From contig NC_064044.1 of NCBI RefSeq assembly GCF_932526225.1, forward strand, positions 12,106,084 to 12,170,083: a stretch of DNA of 64,000 nucleotides. Direction: 5' to 3'. The notes beneath the pieces are model-generated. The model searched no databases and was not told where the DNA came from. It was given only the letters and a program-made list of their open reading frames with translations. Positions 29,501-35,199 of the stretch are shown piece by piece (position 1 is the stretch's first letter; every line of letters starts with the position of its first letter). The DNA is from Nematostella vectensis. Lineage: Eukaryota > Cnidaria > Anthozoa > Actiniaria > Edwardsiidae. The translations under genes were made by a program, and so were the position numbers.

Positions 29501-32355
29501 ACGTAACTAGCACAAGGAAGTTCTTAAGTCTGGTTTCCATATAGTCGTAACAGTCGTAACAGTCGTCTGCAAAACAATTCCTCTGGACCCTTACGACTAT
29601 ATGGAAACACTCGATGGGATAACCAAAACGGCAGATACGACCGAAGCGACGGGTCGTTTCACGGTCGTCAGAAATGGTAAGGGTCGCGAGGATATTTTTG
29701 CAGACGACTCTTAGGACGACCCTTACGACTCTTACCACTATATGAAAACCAGGCTTTAGCACTCTTGGGGGGTAACCCTCCACAGTATTGTCACTGGGTT
29801 TATGACAACTTGGCGGTTTAGAAATTTTTTATTTAAACTTGTGATCGCGCTAACTCCCGAGCTATGTGTTCTTGTTGTTTAGCCTGCATACCTTACCATT
29901 AGCTTACTCATACCTCGTTTTTTCAGCATCGCCCTCCATGGGTGATATTCAATTAGGCTTGTGCTACCGTAAGGGCGCATTAGAAGTAGAGGTCATACGA
30001 GCCAAGGGTCTGCTACCAAAACCGGGCACCAAGATCCTGCCAGGTGAGCGTGGGAAACTGTTACGGCTGGGCCTTGGGGTCTGGTAACCAGTTACGGCTG
30101 GGCCTTGGGGTTTGGTAACCAGTTACGGCTAGGCCTTGGGGTCTGGTAACCAGTTACGGCTGGGCCTTGGGGTCTGGTAACCAGTTACGGCTAGGCCTTG
30201 GGGTATGGTAACCAGTTATGGGAAGGCCCTGTTGGGGCTTGGTAACCAGTAACGGCTAGGACTTTGGGCTTAGTGGCCAATTAGGCTAGGCCTTGGGGGC
30301 ATGGTACCAGTTTCGGCTTTGCTTTGGGGCTTGGTAACCAGTTACGGCTGGGCCTTGTTGGGGCTTGGTAACCAGTTACGACTAGACCTTTAGGGCTTGG
30401 TAACCAGTTACGACTAGACCTTTGGGGCTTGGTAACCAGTTACGACTAGACCTTTGGGGCTTGGTAACCAGTTACGACTAGACCTTTGGGGCTTGGTAAC
30501 CAGTTACGGCTGGGCCTTGTTGGGGCTTGGTAACCAGTTGTGGCTAGGCCTTGGGGCCTGGTAACAAGTATCGGCTGGTCCTTTGGGCCTGGTAACAAGT
30601 TACGCTAGGCCGTATATAGAATGACTTTTGATTGTAAGATAAGTATAGTATTTTGTTAATTGCCATGACGACATATCTGCTTTACACGATGGTGATGTTG
30701 CTGCTATAAAACTTAAATTTTGTTTCGTTTTTTAGCTCCATATGTTAAAGTGTATGTAATGGAAGGAAAAAAGTGTATAGCAAAGAAAAAGACTCGGACT
30801 ACCCGACGGACGTTGGAGCCCTTGTACCAACAGATGCTGGACTTTAGGGTGGATATCAATGGAAAAACTCTCCAAGTAAGAAACATAATATAAAATAATA
30901 AAAGGCGGATCATAGGGCTTTTCCCATTCAATGATAATTGGTGTTCTTGTCTTAGAAAATAAATTCCAACAGAACATCGAGCAATTTCCATGAATAGGCG
31001 TAAAAACTCTTGTACCAGGAAATATTACAGTTTGCAGCAACAGTTCGGGGTCTTTAGATTCGTTAACAGCCAGTGTTTCATTGAGATATCTTTATAGAAA
31101 GCTGTTAAAATATATTTTGAATTCCACAAAAGAAACTTTTTATGACTTACTGTCAGTTTTAACTCGCGGATCATGGGGCTTTTCCCATTCAATGATAATT
31201 GGTGTTCTTGTCTAAGAAAATAAATTCCAACAGAACATCGAGCAATTTCCATGAATAGGCGTAAAAACTCTTGTACCAGGAAATATTACAGTTTGCAGCA
31301 ACAGTTCGGGGTCTTTAGATTCGTAAACAGCCAGTGTTTCATTGAGATATCTTTATAGAAGGCTGTTAAAAAATATTTTGAATTCCACAAAAGAAACTTT
31401 ATGACTTACTGTCAGTTTTAACTCTATAGGCATTCATGTATAACTATAATCACAGCGATGCAAGGAGTATTGACATAATTTCAACATATATGCAAAGCTA
31501 TACCCTAAAGCTATGTAAAACCATGGAAATTATCTTGGTACATGATTTTTGGCCTTAGGACTGCTCGAAGTTCTATAGAATTTGAATGAACCAATTTAAA
31601 GAAAACAATTTGAAGGAACCAGTTTAATTGAACCAATTCAAGTATACCAATTTAAAGGAGCCAATTTAAATGAACCAATTTTAAAGGAACCAATTTTAAT
31701 GAACTTATTTAAATGATCCAATTTAAAGGAACTAATTGAAAAGAACCAATTTAAAGGAACCAATTGAAATGAACCAATTTAAAAGAAACAATTGAAAGGA
31801 ACCAATTGAAAGGAACGAATTTAAAAGAACCAATTTAAATAAATCAATTTAAATGAAGAAGAAAATGGAAGAAGAAATGGTGGAAAATATTAATATGTTT
31901 GCTGTTATGCTTATTTTTTGAATGATGATTGTCATGACGATAATGACAATGCTTGTTTAAATGATGATAATGATGATTTTGATGATGATGATACCCTTTA
32001 CCATCAGATCATAGTATGGGGCGACTATGGCCGAATGGACCGTAAGGTGTTCATGGGAGTGGTGCAAATTTTACTCGATGACCTGGACCTTTCCAATCTT
32101 TGTATGGGCTGGTACAAACTCTTCTCAACCTCGTCCATGTGCGACCCACCACTCCCCTCACCAATGGGAGGCTCGCCTAAAAAATCTCCAGCCCCCTCCC
32201 CTAGGTCTTCGCATGGATTAAGTCCCCGGATGTCGCCTATACCGACAATCATGCCGCCTCCAGGTCACATGGGTGGTCACGGAGGTCACATGGGAGGTCA
32301 CGTGAGGGGTCACATGGACGGTGGCTATGACGAGCAAGATGGGGATTACGTGTAG
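103..32355 (+). CDS. RIMS: RIM (regulating synaptic membrane exocytosis) scaffold, 5'-truncated by window
   Basis: RIM organises the presynaptic active zone: it binds Rab3 on vesicles, Munc13, RIM-BP and calcium channels. Twenty-one exons with GT-AG borders and compatible phases join into 1914 codons plus stop (numbered here from the first in-window codon). Domain order is diagnostic: zinc-finger end with CxxC (residues 5-8), Gly/Pro/Gln linker to about 815, PDZ about 883-962, C2A about 1090-1212, Ser/Gln-rich linker, RxLPxLP motif at 1406-1412, the conserved WVPPSL...DFIEGLGP block at about 1682-1708, C2B about 1718-1842, and an MGGH-rich tail. Both C2 domains lack the usual aspartate set for calcium, as known for RIM. 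The Rab3-binding helix and first half of the zinc finger must lie upstream. It is unusually long: the fragment alone matches or exceeds full vertebrate RIMs, mainly through exon 1. Identity is near certain; exon borders are by eye. Confidence 0.96.
1327..1806 (+). repeat. Coding minisatellite, 21-bp unit (MGGHPQQ / MGGPQQQ)
   Basis: About 23 in-frame copies of a 21-bp unit, degenerate at the left edge (MGVHPHQ, MGSHPQQ) and nearly uniform inside, switching from MGGHPQQ to MGGPQQQ near 1550. Copy number is likely to vary between alleles without breaking the frame. The antisense frames open across the block are shadows. Confidence 0.95.
2548..5231 (+). other. RIM intron, no other feature seen
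   Basis: AT-rich intron of about 2.7 kb with homopolymer runs (C-run near 4402, T-runs near 3650 and 4562). The small ORFs here show no protein-like composition. I see no gene or recognisable element. Confidence 0.7.
5232..5424 (+). CDS. RIMS: RIM exon 2: Thr-rich linker before PDZ
   Basis: Reads NPPSSSTNAG...RKTTTATPTIQ and ends SRHPGQTFV, residues 816-879. I chose the AG at 5230-5231 because it alone keeps phase 0 from exon 1; the AG five bases upstream would give an early stop. The last base joins exon 3 as GAT to read VDPSAMYGLKVV. This exon is inferred from phase and composition, not from a conserved domain. Confidence 0.7.
7310..7574. repeat. Imperfect direct duplication, about 148 bp
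   Basis: Two diverged tandem copies begin at 7310 and 7458, each opening with CTCACCACAGTATCTTGTGG and sharing TTCTTCTAGAAACAAAAAC. They lie in the intron between RIM exons 2 and 3. Confidence 0.8.
8244..8393. mobile_element. Short inverted-repeat element (MITE-like)
   Basis: Ends CAGGGGCATAGCCAGG and, inverted, CAGCGACATAGCAAGG: about 13 of 16 bases match. No coding capacity. The ends resemble hAT-type termini in general style, but I see no clear target duplication. Confidence 0.4.
8451..9006. mobile_element. Non-autonomous TIR element, about 556 bp
   Basis: Near-perfect 35-bp terminal inverted repeats (8451-8485 and 8972-9006) begin TGCACTAGTCA and include a run of C or G. Both ends are flanked directly by TAA, which could be a 3-bp target duplication of the kind made by PIF/Harbinger transposases. 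The interior has G-rich repeats and no transposase frame. Confidence 0.7.
9894..10019 (+). CDS. RIMS: RIM exon 3: PDZ domain, first half
   Basis: Residues 880-921. GLKVVGGKMSDDGKLAAFV is the RIM-type PDZ carboxylate-binding loop and second strand. Phase 1 at both ends. In RIM this domain binds the C-termini of calcium channels and ELKS. Confidence 0.95.
10227..10297. repeat. Perfect-type hairpin, 27-bp arms
   Basis: Left arm 10227-10253/4 and right arm 10270-10297 are reverse complements apart from one G-T position, around a loop of about 15 bases. The arm core is GGTTCCAGAGCCTCGAACGT. It lies in the small intron inside the PDZ coding region and is probably a foldback remnant of a mobile element. 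Confidence 0.85.
10396..10516 (+). CDS. RIMS: RIM exon 4: PDZ domain, second half
   Basis: Residues 922-961: GDEVLEWNEQSFVDCTFEEV then LEIINQPIDTPELHLVLCRD, the helix and last strands of the RIM PDZ. Acceptor AG at 10394-10395, donor GTAAGT at 10517. Confidence 0.95.
10626..10803. mobile_element. Short inverted-repeat element, about 178 bp
   Basis: Begins AGCTGTCAAC and ends GTTGACAGCT, with further weak inverted matches inside (CTTGAG segments and GCGGGAG motifs). It is the source of most of the 160-codon ORF at 10579-11061, which I do not accept as a gene. Confidence 0.55.
11300..11613 (+). CDS. RIMS: RIM exon 5: PDZ-C2A linker
   Basis: Residues 962-1066. Basic Ser/Pro-rich start (KFSPQDLERRDSPSRRFP), then four copies of DTGRLNMGPGP. 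No domain. SPSRR and SPVKR sites look like proline-directed kinase targets. Confidence 0.9.
11427..11556 (+). repeat. Coding minisatellite, 33-bp unit (DTGRLNMGPGP)
   Basis: Four in-frame 33-bp copies inside RIM exon 5, the third with N for D and the last with RYNMGP. The unit is unrelated to the MGGHPQQ repeat of exon 1 beyond its Gly/Pro/Met taste. Confidence 0.93.
11852..11931 (+). CDS. RIMS: RIM exon 6: linker into C2A
   Basis: Residues 1067-1093: VSNDDFFFGGGPDKSEASRK and PSQGRVQ. It starts in phase 1 and ends in phase 0, placing the first C2A strand in exon 7. Confidence 0.88.
12048..12178 (+). CDS. RIMS: RIM exon 7: C2A, strands 1-3
   Basis: Residues 1094-1136: AKLFYDEDSSNLNVTVVGAE, GLLSRDAHNPPNPYVRIYFL. 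In calcium-binding C2 domains the equivalent loop reads D-x-G-x-SDPYV; here NPPNPYV replaces the aspartates. Donor GTAAGT at 12179. Confidence 0.96.
12149..12345. repeat. Tandem copies of the exon 7 donor region
   Basis: The last 30 bases of exon 7 and its donor (ACGTTAGAATTTATTTCC...CAGACAGAAGGTAAG) recur in about four diverged copies through the following intron, near 12210, 12250, 12288 and 12315-12345. Several copies keep a GTAC or GTAA after the AGAA string. Confidence 0.85.
12419..12509 (+). CDS. RIMS: RIM exon 8: C2A middle
   Basis: Residues 1137-1167: SMQSKRRTKTAMKTANPKWN then QTFVYPCRLQK. It has the polybasic KRRTKT strand and the NPKWNQTF signature of C2 domains. Phase 2 in, phase 0 out. 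Confidence 0.96.
12892..12963 (+). CDS. RIMS: RIM exon 9: C2A, loop 3
   Basis: Residues 1168-1191: FQGRSLEITVWDYNKVGSSE then FIGE. WDYNKVG replaces the WDxD calcium loop, which agrees with RIM C2A not binding calcium. Confidence 0.96.
13018..13276. mobile_element. MITE with CAGGGGCGTG termini
   Basis: About 259 bp bounded by CAGGGGCGTGACTAGAA and its inverted partner (TTCTAGACACGCCCCTG). One mismatch in 17. It sits in the intron between the last two C2A exons and has no coding capacity. Confidence 0.7.
13363..13522 (+). CDS. RIMS: RIM exon 10: C2A end and linker
   Basis: Residues 1192-1244: VVINMTEANLDGNPYWYNMK closes C2A, then a Pro/Ser/Gln linker (NPPTPTQSPQGSFRSKGQRG). Ends in phase 1, the phase used by all the linker exons that follow. 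Confidence 0.95.
13523..14346 (+). repeat. Degenerate CTCACC/TTACC-rich intron
   Basis: About 700 bp, densest from 13870 to 14340, built of loose repeats of ACCTCACCT, TTACCTCAC and similar. It is strongly purine-poor on the plus strand. Possibly an old pentamer-type satellite. Confidence 0.7.
14347..14711. repeat. 13-bp microsatellite-like array, about 28 copies
   Basis: Almost perfect head-to-tail copies of CGCCTTATATTAT, ending 34 bases before the acceptor of RIM exon 11. Three units make 39 bases, so all frames stay open and yield spurious ORFs of Tyr/Ile/Leu. The homogeneity implies recent expansion. Confidence 0.97.
14746..14985 (+). CDS. RIMS: RIM exon 11: Gln-rich linker
   Basis: Residues 1245-1324: GPMGGYGSDYEDDTMRGHGA, then a run of about 40 residues that is mostly Gln with Met and His, then HRDSPPDSYGQNQMI. 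240 bases, phase 1 in and out, so it can be skipped without shifting the frame. Confidence 0.93.
15779..15846. repeat. Short CTAAACCGGT repeats
   Basis: Four copies of CTAAACCGGT/CTAACCGGT-type strings end 25 bases before the acceptor of RIM exon 12. Confidence 0.75.
15871..16152 (+). CDS. RIMS: RIM exon 12: linker with RIM-BP motif
   Basis: Residues 1325-1418. Starts AYTPQYNTSVTTTAHGTTYP and ends KKTRALPQLPPGREPMG. Two other frames are partly open, but only this frame joins exons 11 and 13 in phase 1 and carries the Pro-rich motif. Length 282, symmetric phase 1. Confidence 0.88.
16113..16136 (+). other. Candidate SH3 ligand for RIM-BP (RALPQLPP)
   Basis: Residues 1406-1413. RIM proteins carry an RxLPxxP motif between C2A and C2B that binds the SH3 domains of RIM-binding protein. 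Position and sequence both match here. Confidence 0.8.
16153..17972 (+). other. RIM intron, no other feature seen
   Basis: AT-rich, 1.8 kb. The ORFs on both strands are short and lack protein-like composition. No repeat family recognised. Confidence 0.65.
17973..18218 (+). CDS. RIMS: RIM exon 13: charged helix and Pro/Gly linker
   Basis: Residues 1419-1500. DEEERIRMAKQKLREMEIDR is a likely amphipathic helix, followed by an Arg/Gly/Pro-rich segment (SPRPGRHSPRMSGSPVHQPR). 246 bases, symmetric phase 1. Confidence 0.92.
18949..19192. repeat. Tandem repeat, about 105 bp x 2.4
   Basis: Copies begin near 18952, 19056 and 19163 with GGAAAAGCTCGTAGCGG-type starts and share TTGACTTGGTCAATCG and ACTCGGTTCTACTCGG. 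Intronic, between RIM exons 13 and 14. Confidence 0.9.
19283..19348 (+). CDS. RIMS: RIM exon 14: 22-codon cassette
   Basis: Residues 1501-1522: DRLYVGGMLYDGFPYESHRA then MF. Acceptor CTCCTACAG, donor GTGAGT. Its small size and symmetric phase 1 make it a good candidate for alternative splicing. Confidence 0.8.
20018..20200 (+). CDS. RIMS: RIM exon 15: linker
   Basis: Residues 1523-1583: SRGPPRQRRNSTSMIPYTER ... SASITYLPVTEGGERISN. RRNST is a basophilic-kinase-type site. 183 bases, symmetric phase 1. Confidence 0.9.
20613..21553. mobile_element. TIR-flanked element, about 940 bp
   Basis: About 32-bp inverted repeats at 20613-20645 and 21522-21553 share GTTCTGCGAACTCTCG; further inside, TGACTTCCGTCATTC at about 20680 matches GAATGACGGAAG at 21476. 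On the minus strand 21155-21415 is an 86-codon ORF with no family I recognise. It may be internal cargo or chance. Confidence 0.65.
22007..22312. mobile_element. Inverted-repeat element with G and C tracts
   Basis: Begins AGGCCGATACCCAGG and ends, inverted, AGGCCCGTACCCAGGG. A G-run starts near 22037 and a run of 24 C lies at 22273-22296. This arrangement suggests a short foldback transposon with slippery homopolymers in its ends. Confidence 0.55.
22877..23126 (+). CDS. RIMS: RIM exon 16: Ser-rich linker
   Basis: Residues 1584-1666: GHIPSNGVTRQGPQLTQQSR ... GSGRSSRSSSIADSDRSGSL, ending SVASSESGR. Phase 1 in, phase 2 out. Ser-rich text of this kind precedes C2B in RIMs. Confidence 0.92.
23880..23979 (+). 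CDS. RIMS: Candidate alternative RIM exon 16b
   Basis: After a strong pyrimidine tract and CTTCAG, a 100-base stretch reads HACEIPNGLSGVSSQSLSSS then SLTPPSFITNSS. It needs phase 1 in and gives phase 2 out, exactly like exon 16, so it could replace exon 16 between exons 15 and 17. If spliced after exon 16 it meets a stop within eight codons. The donor (TTTGTAACC) is weak. Inferred only. Confidence 0.35.
24252..24290 (+). CDS. RIMS: RIM exon 17: 13-codon microexon
   Basis: Residues 1667-1679: RHSLYAIMNAENN, with the last codon shared with exon 18. Acceptor CTCCGACAG, donor GTTAGT. Symmetric phase 2, so it can be skipped in frame. Confidence 0.72.
25136..25430. repeat. Irregular tandem repeat with AAAAGACAATCTCTGAGA
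   Basis: Three diverged copies of this string begin near 25153, 25271 and 25342, each with neighbouring TTATTAGC(A/G)GATCACTAGC-type text. Spacing is irregular (about 118 and 71). Confidence 0.75.
25883..26210 (+). pseudogene. Possible decayed carrier-domain-like fragment
   Basis: The frame reads SLNLRQLKSEIESKYHFTVP then VAAVINTPTVAMVKQM, which resembles the second half of an acyl/peptidyl carrier domain (L..L...I...F...V....... PT...). The usual Asp-Ser-Leu phosphopantetheine site would be at the start, where only SL is seen after Arg. The same frame continues past a stop at 26093 with protein-like text (LEVAFLDISSERPRMSRLET). Weak; may be chance. Confidence 0.2.
28858..29230. repeat. Tandem repeat, about 125 bp x 3
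   Basis: Copies near 28871, 29001 and 29124 share GCATACATTCCATAAGTCTA, TCATTCCCAAA and GCGAGGGTTTGCTGAGGA-type strings. The third copy is the most diverged. Confidence 0.85.
29398..29498 (+). CDS. RIMS: RIM exon 18: conserved pre-C2B block
   Basis: Residues 1680-1713: PWVPPSLKLGNEGHLGDFIE then GLGPSQMVGRQVL. This WVPPSL...DFIEGLGPGQLVGRQ-type block is a RIM hallmark just before C2B and confirms the family. Confidence 0.97.
29527..29755. mobile_element. MITE with TTA target duplication (PIF/Harbinger-like)
   Basis: Terminal inverted repeats of about 45 bp: AGTCTGGTTTCCATATAGTC at the left and its partner (TATATGAAAACCAGGCT) at the right. TTA flanks both ends (29524-29526 and 29756-29758), as expected for PIF/Harbinger insertions. 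The arms contain repeated AGTCGTAA motifs. It nearly fills the small intron before exon 19. Confidence 0.75.
29927..30043 (+). CDS. RIMS: RIM exon 19: C2B, first strands
   Basis: Residues 1714-1752: ASPSMGDIQLGLCYRKGALE then VEVIRAKGLLPKPGTKILP. RIM C2B start. 117 bases, symmetric phase 1. Confidence 0.97.
30050..30612. repeat. 31-bp minisatellite beginning at exon 19 donor
   Basis: About 18 copies of a unit containing TTACGGCTGGGCCTTGGGG and TGGTAACCAG. The array begins within ten bases of the exon 19 donor and runs through half of the intron. Variants with CGACTAGACCTTTGGGG form a homogenised inner block (30370-30500). Confidence 0.95.
30736..30875 (+). CDS. RIMS: RIM exon 20: C2B middle
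   Basis: Residues 1753-1799: APYVKVYVMEGKKCIAKKKT, RTTRRTLEPLYQQMLDFRVD, INGKTLQ. The polybasic KKKTRTTRR strand fits lipid or synaptotagmin-type contacts known for RIM C2B. Confidence 0.97.
30906..31425. repeat. Recent tandem duplication, 261 bp x 2
   Basis: Copies 30906-31166 and 31167-31425 are nearly identical (I see only a handful of differences, e.g. CATAGGG/CATGGGG). Intronic, between RIM exons 20 and 21. No coding content. Confidence 0.95.
31585..31858. repeat. AT-rich short repeat (GAACCAATTTAAA)
   Basis: About 18 degenerate copies with a period of 13-15 bases, with variants such as GGAACCAATTGAAA. Followed at 31920-31998 by GATGAT-type simple repeats up to the exon 21 acceptor region. 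Confidence 0.9.
32008..32355 (+). CDS. RIMS: RIM exon 21: C2B end and C-terminal tail
   Basis: Residues 1800-1914 and stop TAG at 32353-32355. IIVWGDYGRMDRKVFMGVVQ, ILLDDLDLSNLCMGWYKLFS completes C2B; WGDYGR replaces the calcium-loop aspartates. The tail is Ser/Pro-rich, then GHMGGHGGHMGGHVRGHMDG and an acidic end. The MGGH units echo exon 1. Confidence 0.96.
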   Translation: MIVWGDYGRMDRKVFMGVVQILLDDLDLSNLCMGWYKLFSTSSMCDPPLPSPMGGSPKKSPAPSPRSSHGLSPRMSPIPTIMPPPGHMGGHGGHMGGHVRGHMDGGYDEQDGDYV

Positions 32356-34551
32356 GCGGATAATGCTGACCTTTTGAATTGGCTGCTCTACTTCGTCGTT
32401 CCGTGGATATCTCGTACTTGTGATGAAGTGTGATTTGCTGGAGAGGAACGGACTGCGGAACGGAAATTGAAACGCACGTGTGTTGTGTTATGAAATCACA
32501 AAACATTCGAATCGTTGTGTCAGACTACACAGGAATACTGCAAATGATGAGAGCCAGCACTTTTCGAGCTGGTCGGTGTGATAAAGATTTTCTACGTCAA
32601 GCAACATGCTATAAAAGAACGTACGTTATGTCACGTCACGCTATGTCACGACAAGCTATGTCACGTCATCAAGTTTGATACGCTCTCGACAGGCAAATGC
32701 AGGAGATTCCATCTCGTCACGCCATCTTGGTCACAAAATCAAACGATATTTGTCACGCTAGTAAACTTGATAACTCAATTTGTGCCTGCTCAAATGATCA
32801 TATCGAAGAATTTCAAGACAACCAACGGTCAAATCCACTAAAGAAACCGAAATTACTCGAACACCTGGTCACGTGACAAGTTTTTTTAAAGTCATGTCCA
32901 CGAATGACACATCCATGACCAAATAAGCACATTACAAAATAAGGGCAGACGAAAGATTTCTTAGAATCCAGGTAATATTGTAGTAATTATTAGATAGTAC
33001 TCGCGTTAAGCTATTTCGAGGACTTTGTTTTCACTGAGCATTACATGGATGAATTACCATTGGACCAAAGTTCATAGAAAATTGTAAAATAGCTCATTTA
33101 TTAGTTCGTTTTGTAGCCCTGAACTGGCATTTTATAAAGTGGAAAATTTGCTTGATAAAGCCAAAAGGCACCTCCAGGCCTTGGTATTAAAAAGACAATG
33201 TAACTAGACAATGAATTACATGGAAACGTTTATGAATTAAACAGAAAATTGTCACCAAATTAATAAATTGTGGATTTTAAGCAACAAGAGAGCGTAGAGC
33301 GAGAAGTTACAAACCTAGGGATAAATTTTGTGTATAAGTTTGCGTGAAATGCAACTGGTAAAAGTAAAGTGAGACTGCACTTTCCCGCTTTTTTCTCAGA
33401 GTAGCGAGGAGTGATAAAGAAAAGAGCGATTTTCGTGCTATCCTTAGATCTGATGTAGTTATTTCTACACCTTGAATTTTTCTCCCTCGTCTACGCCCTT
33501 TTGTTAAAATTATTTAAAGACCGTTTGCGGATTCGGTGCAAACACTATACATAGCCTAAAAAGAGTAAGTCACCACATTGTTAAAAATACAGCCAGCCTC
33601 TTCCTCACTTTTGTTGCATTTGAAATTACAATTATTTCTGTAAAAGACAAACATTAGCGATAGAAAGCTGATAGTTCACTATCAATACTTGACTTAAAGC
33701 CAGTCGATCCGATTTGCGTGACGCGTGGTTTTGTAGGCTATGAAAACCCCATGCATGTGAATTAAATCCGTTTGAATCATGCTGAAATTCAATCTATCCT
33801 ACAATAAAACAGACTCGATTATATTTCTACGATATCAAACAACGCTGGGTAAGTTATATTTATCAAAATGATGGGAGTTCTAAGAATTCAAAACAAAAAC
33901 AAAACAGTGTCACGCAAGCCGGATTCACGGACTTTAAAGTTTTTTGCTAATCCAAGCTATATAGCAAATGCACAGTTAATTTGAAAAGCTTGGAAATTGA
34001 TGGCTTTTTTGATGATCTTTTTATGGTCGCTTGAAGTATTTGTTTGCATCGATACATTGCGATTTCATTTCCTTTTCTTAAAAAATATATATAGGATTCC
34101 GTTAAGGAGGAAAAAAACATTGGTTTTACATAGTTATTTAAAATTTTCATTTGTACATAGTATTAGCAAACCCAAAGAGTGGCTGGCGTACAATTTTTTT
34201 AAGCATTTTAGACAAGTTCAAGTAGATTTCAATTTCCACAAGACTTGTATTGTGCTTACTACCGAAAGCAAACTGTTATTGGGTAGGGTAAAATATTATG
34301 TTAAAAAAATTTTCATGTTACTAGAAAGCACAAATGCTATATAAACCACAAAGCTGAATATAGCTTTATTAATTTATAACAAAGTTTTATATATCCTGTA
34401 TTTATTTGTATCTGTTTTAGGAGTTTTAGTTGGACAAATTTATCGTCTTATTTACTCTGAGTTTAAGGTTAAAAAATGTAAAGCAAAGGCAGAAAATAAA
34501 TTTATTTATAGCGCTCATGTGTCTGAAAAATTAGAGATTATTGGACCGGTG
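32356..34551 (+). other. RIM 3' UTR and flank
   Basis: No gene seen. Near 32625-32670 TATGTCACGTCA-type strings repeat. AATAAA polyadenylation candidates occur at 33262-33267 and 33803-33808; I cannot tell which is used. AT-rich up to the satellite. Confidence 0.6.
33262..33267 (+). terminator. Candidate RIM polyadenylation signal
   Basis: First AATAAA downstream of the RIM stop codon, about 0.9 kb into the 3' flank. A second lies at 33803. Consensus match only. Confidence 0.3.
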
Positions 34552-35199
34552 AAAAGGGACAGGATGAAATATGGCTGGATTATGGGAAGGGTAGATGGGC
34601 GCAGGCTGGATAATGGAAAGGATGAGTAGGGCGCAGGCTGGATTATGGGAAGGGTGAGTAGGACGCAGGCTGGATTATGGGAAGGGTGAGTAGGACGCAT
34701 GCTAGATTATGGGAAGGGTGAGTAGGACGCATGCTGGATTATGGGAAGGATGAGTAGGACGCATGCTGGATTATGGGAAGGGTGAGTAGGGCGCAGGCTG
34801 GATAATGGGAAGGGTGAGTAGGACGCAGGCTGGATTATGGGAAGGGTGAGTAGGACGCAGGCTGGATTATGGGAAGGGTGAGTAGGACGCAGGCTGGATT
34901 ATGGGAAGGGTGAGTAGGACGCATGCTAGATTATGGGAAGGGTGAGTAGGACGCAGGCTGGATTATGGGAAGGGAGATTAGGACGCATGCTGGATTATGG
35001 GAAGGGTGAGTAGGGCGCAGGCTGGATAATGGGAAGGGTGAGTAGGACGCAGGCTGGATTATGGGAAGGGTGAGTAGGACGCAGGCTGGATTATGGGAAG
35101 GGTGAGTAGGACGCAGGCTGGATTATGGGAAGGGTGAGTAGGACGCATGCTAGATTATGGGAAGGGTGAGTAGGACGCAGGCTGGATTATGGGAAGGGT

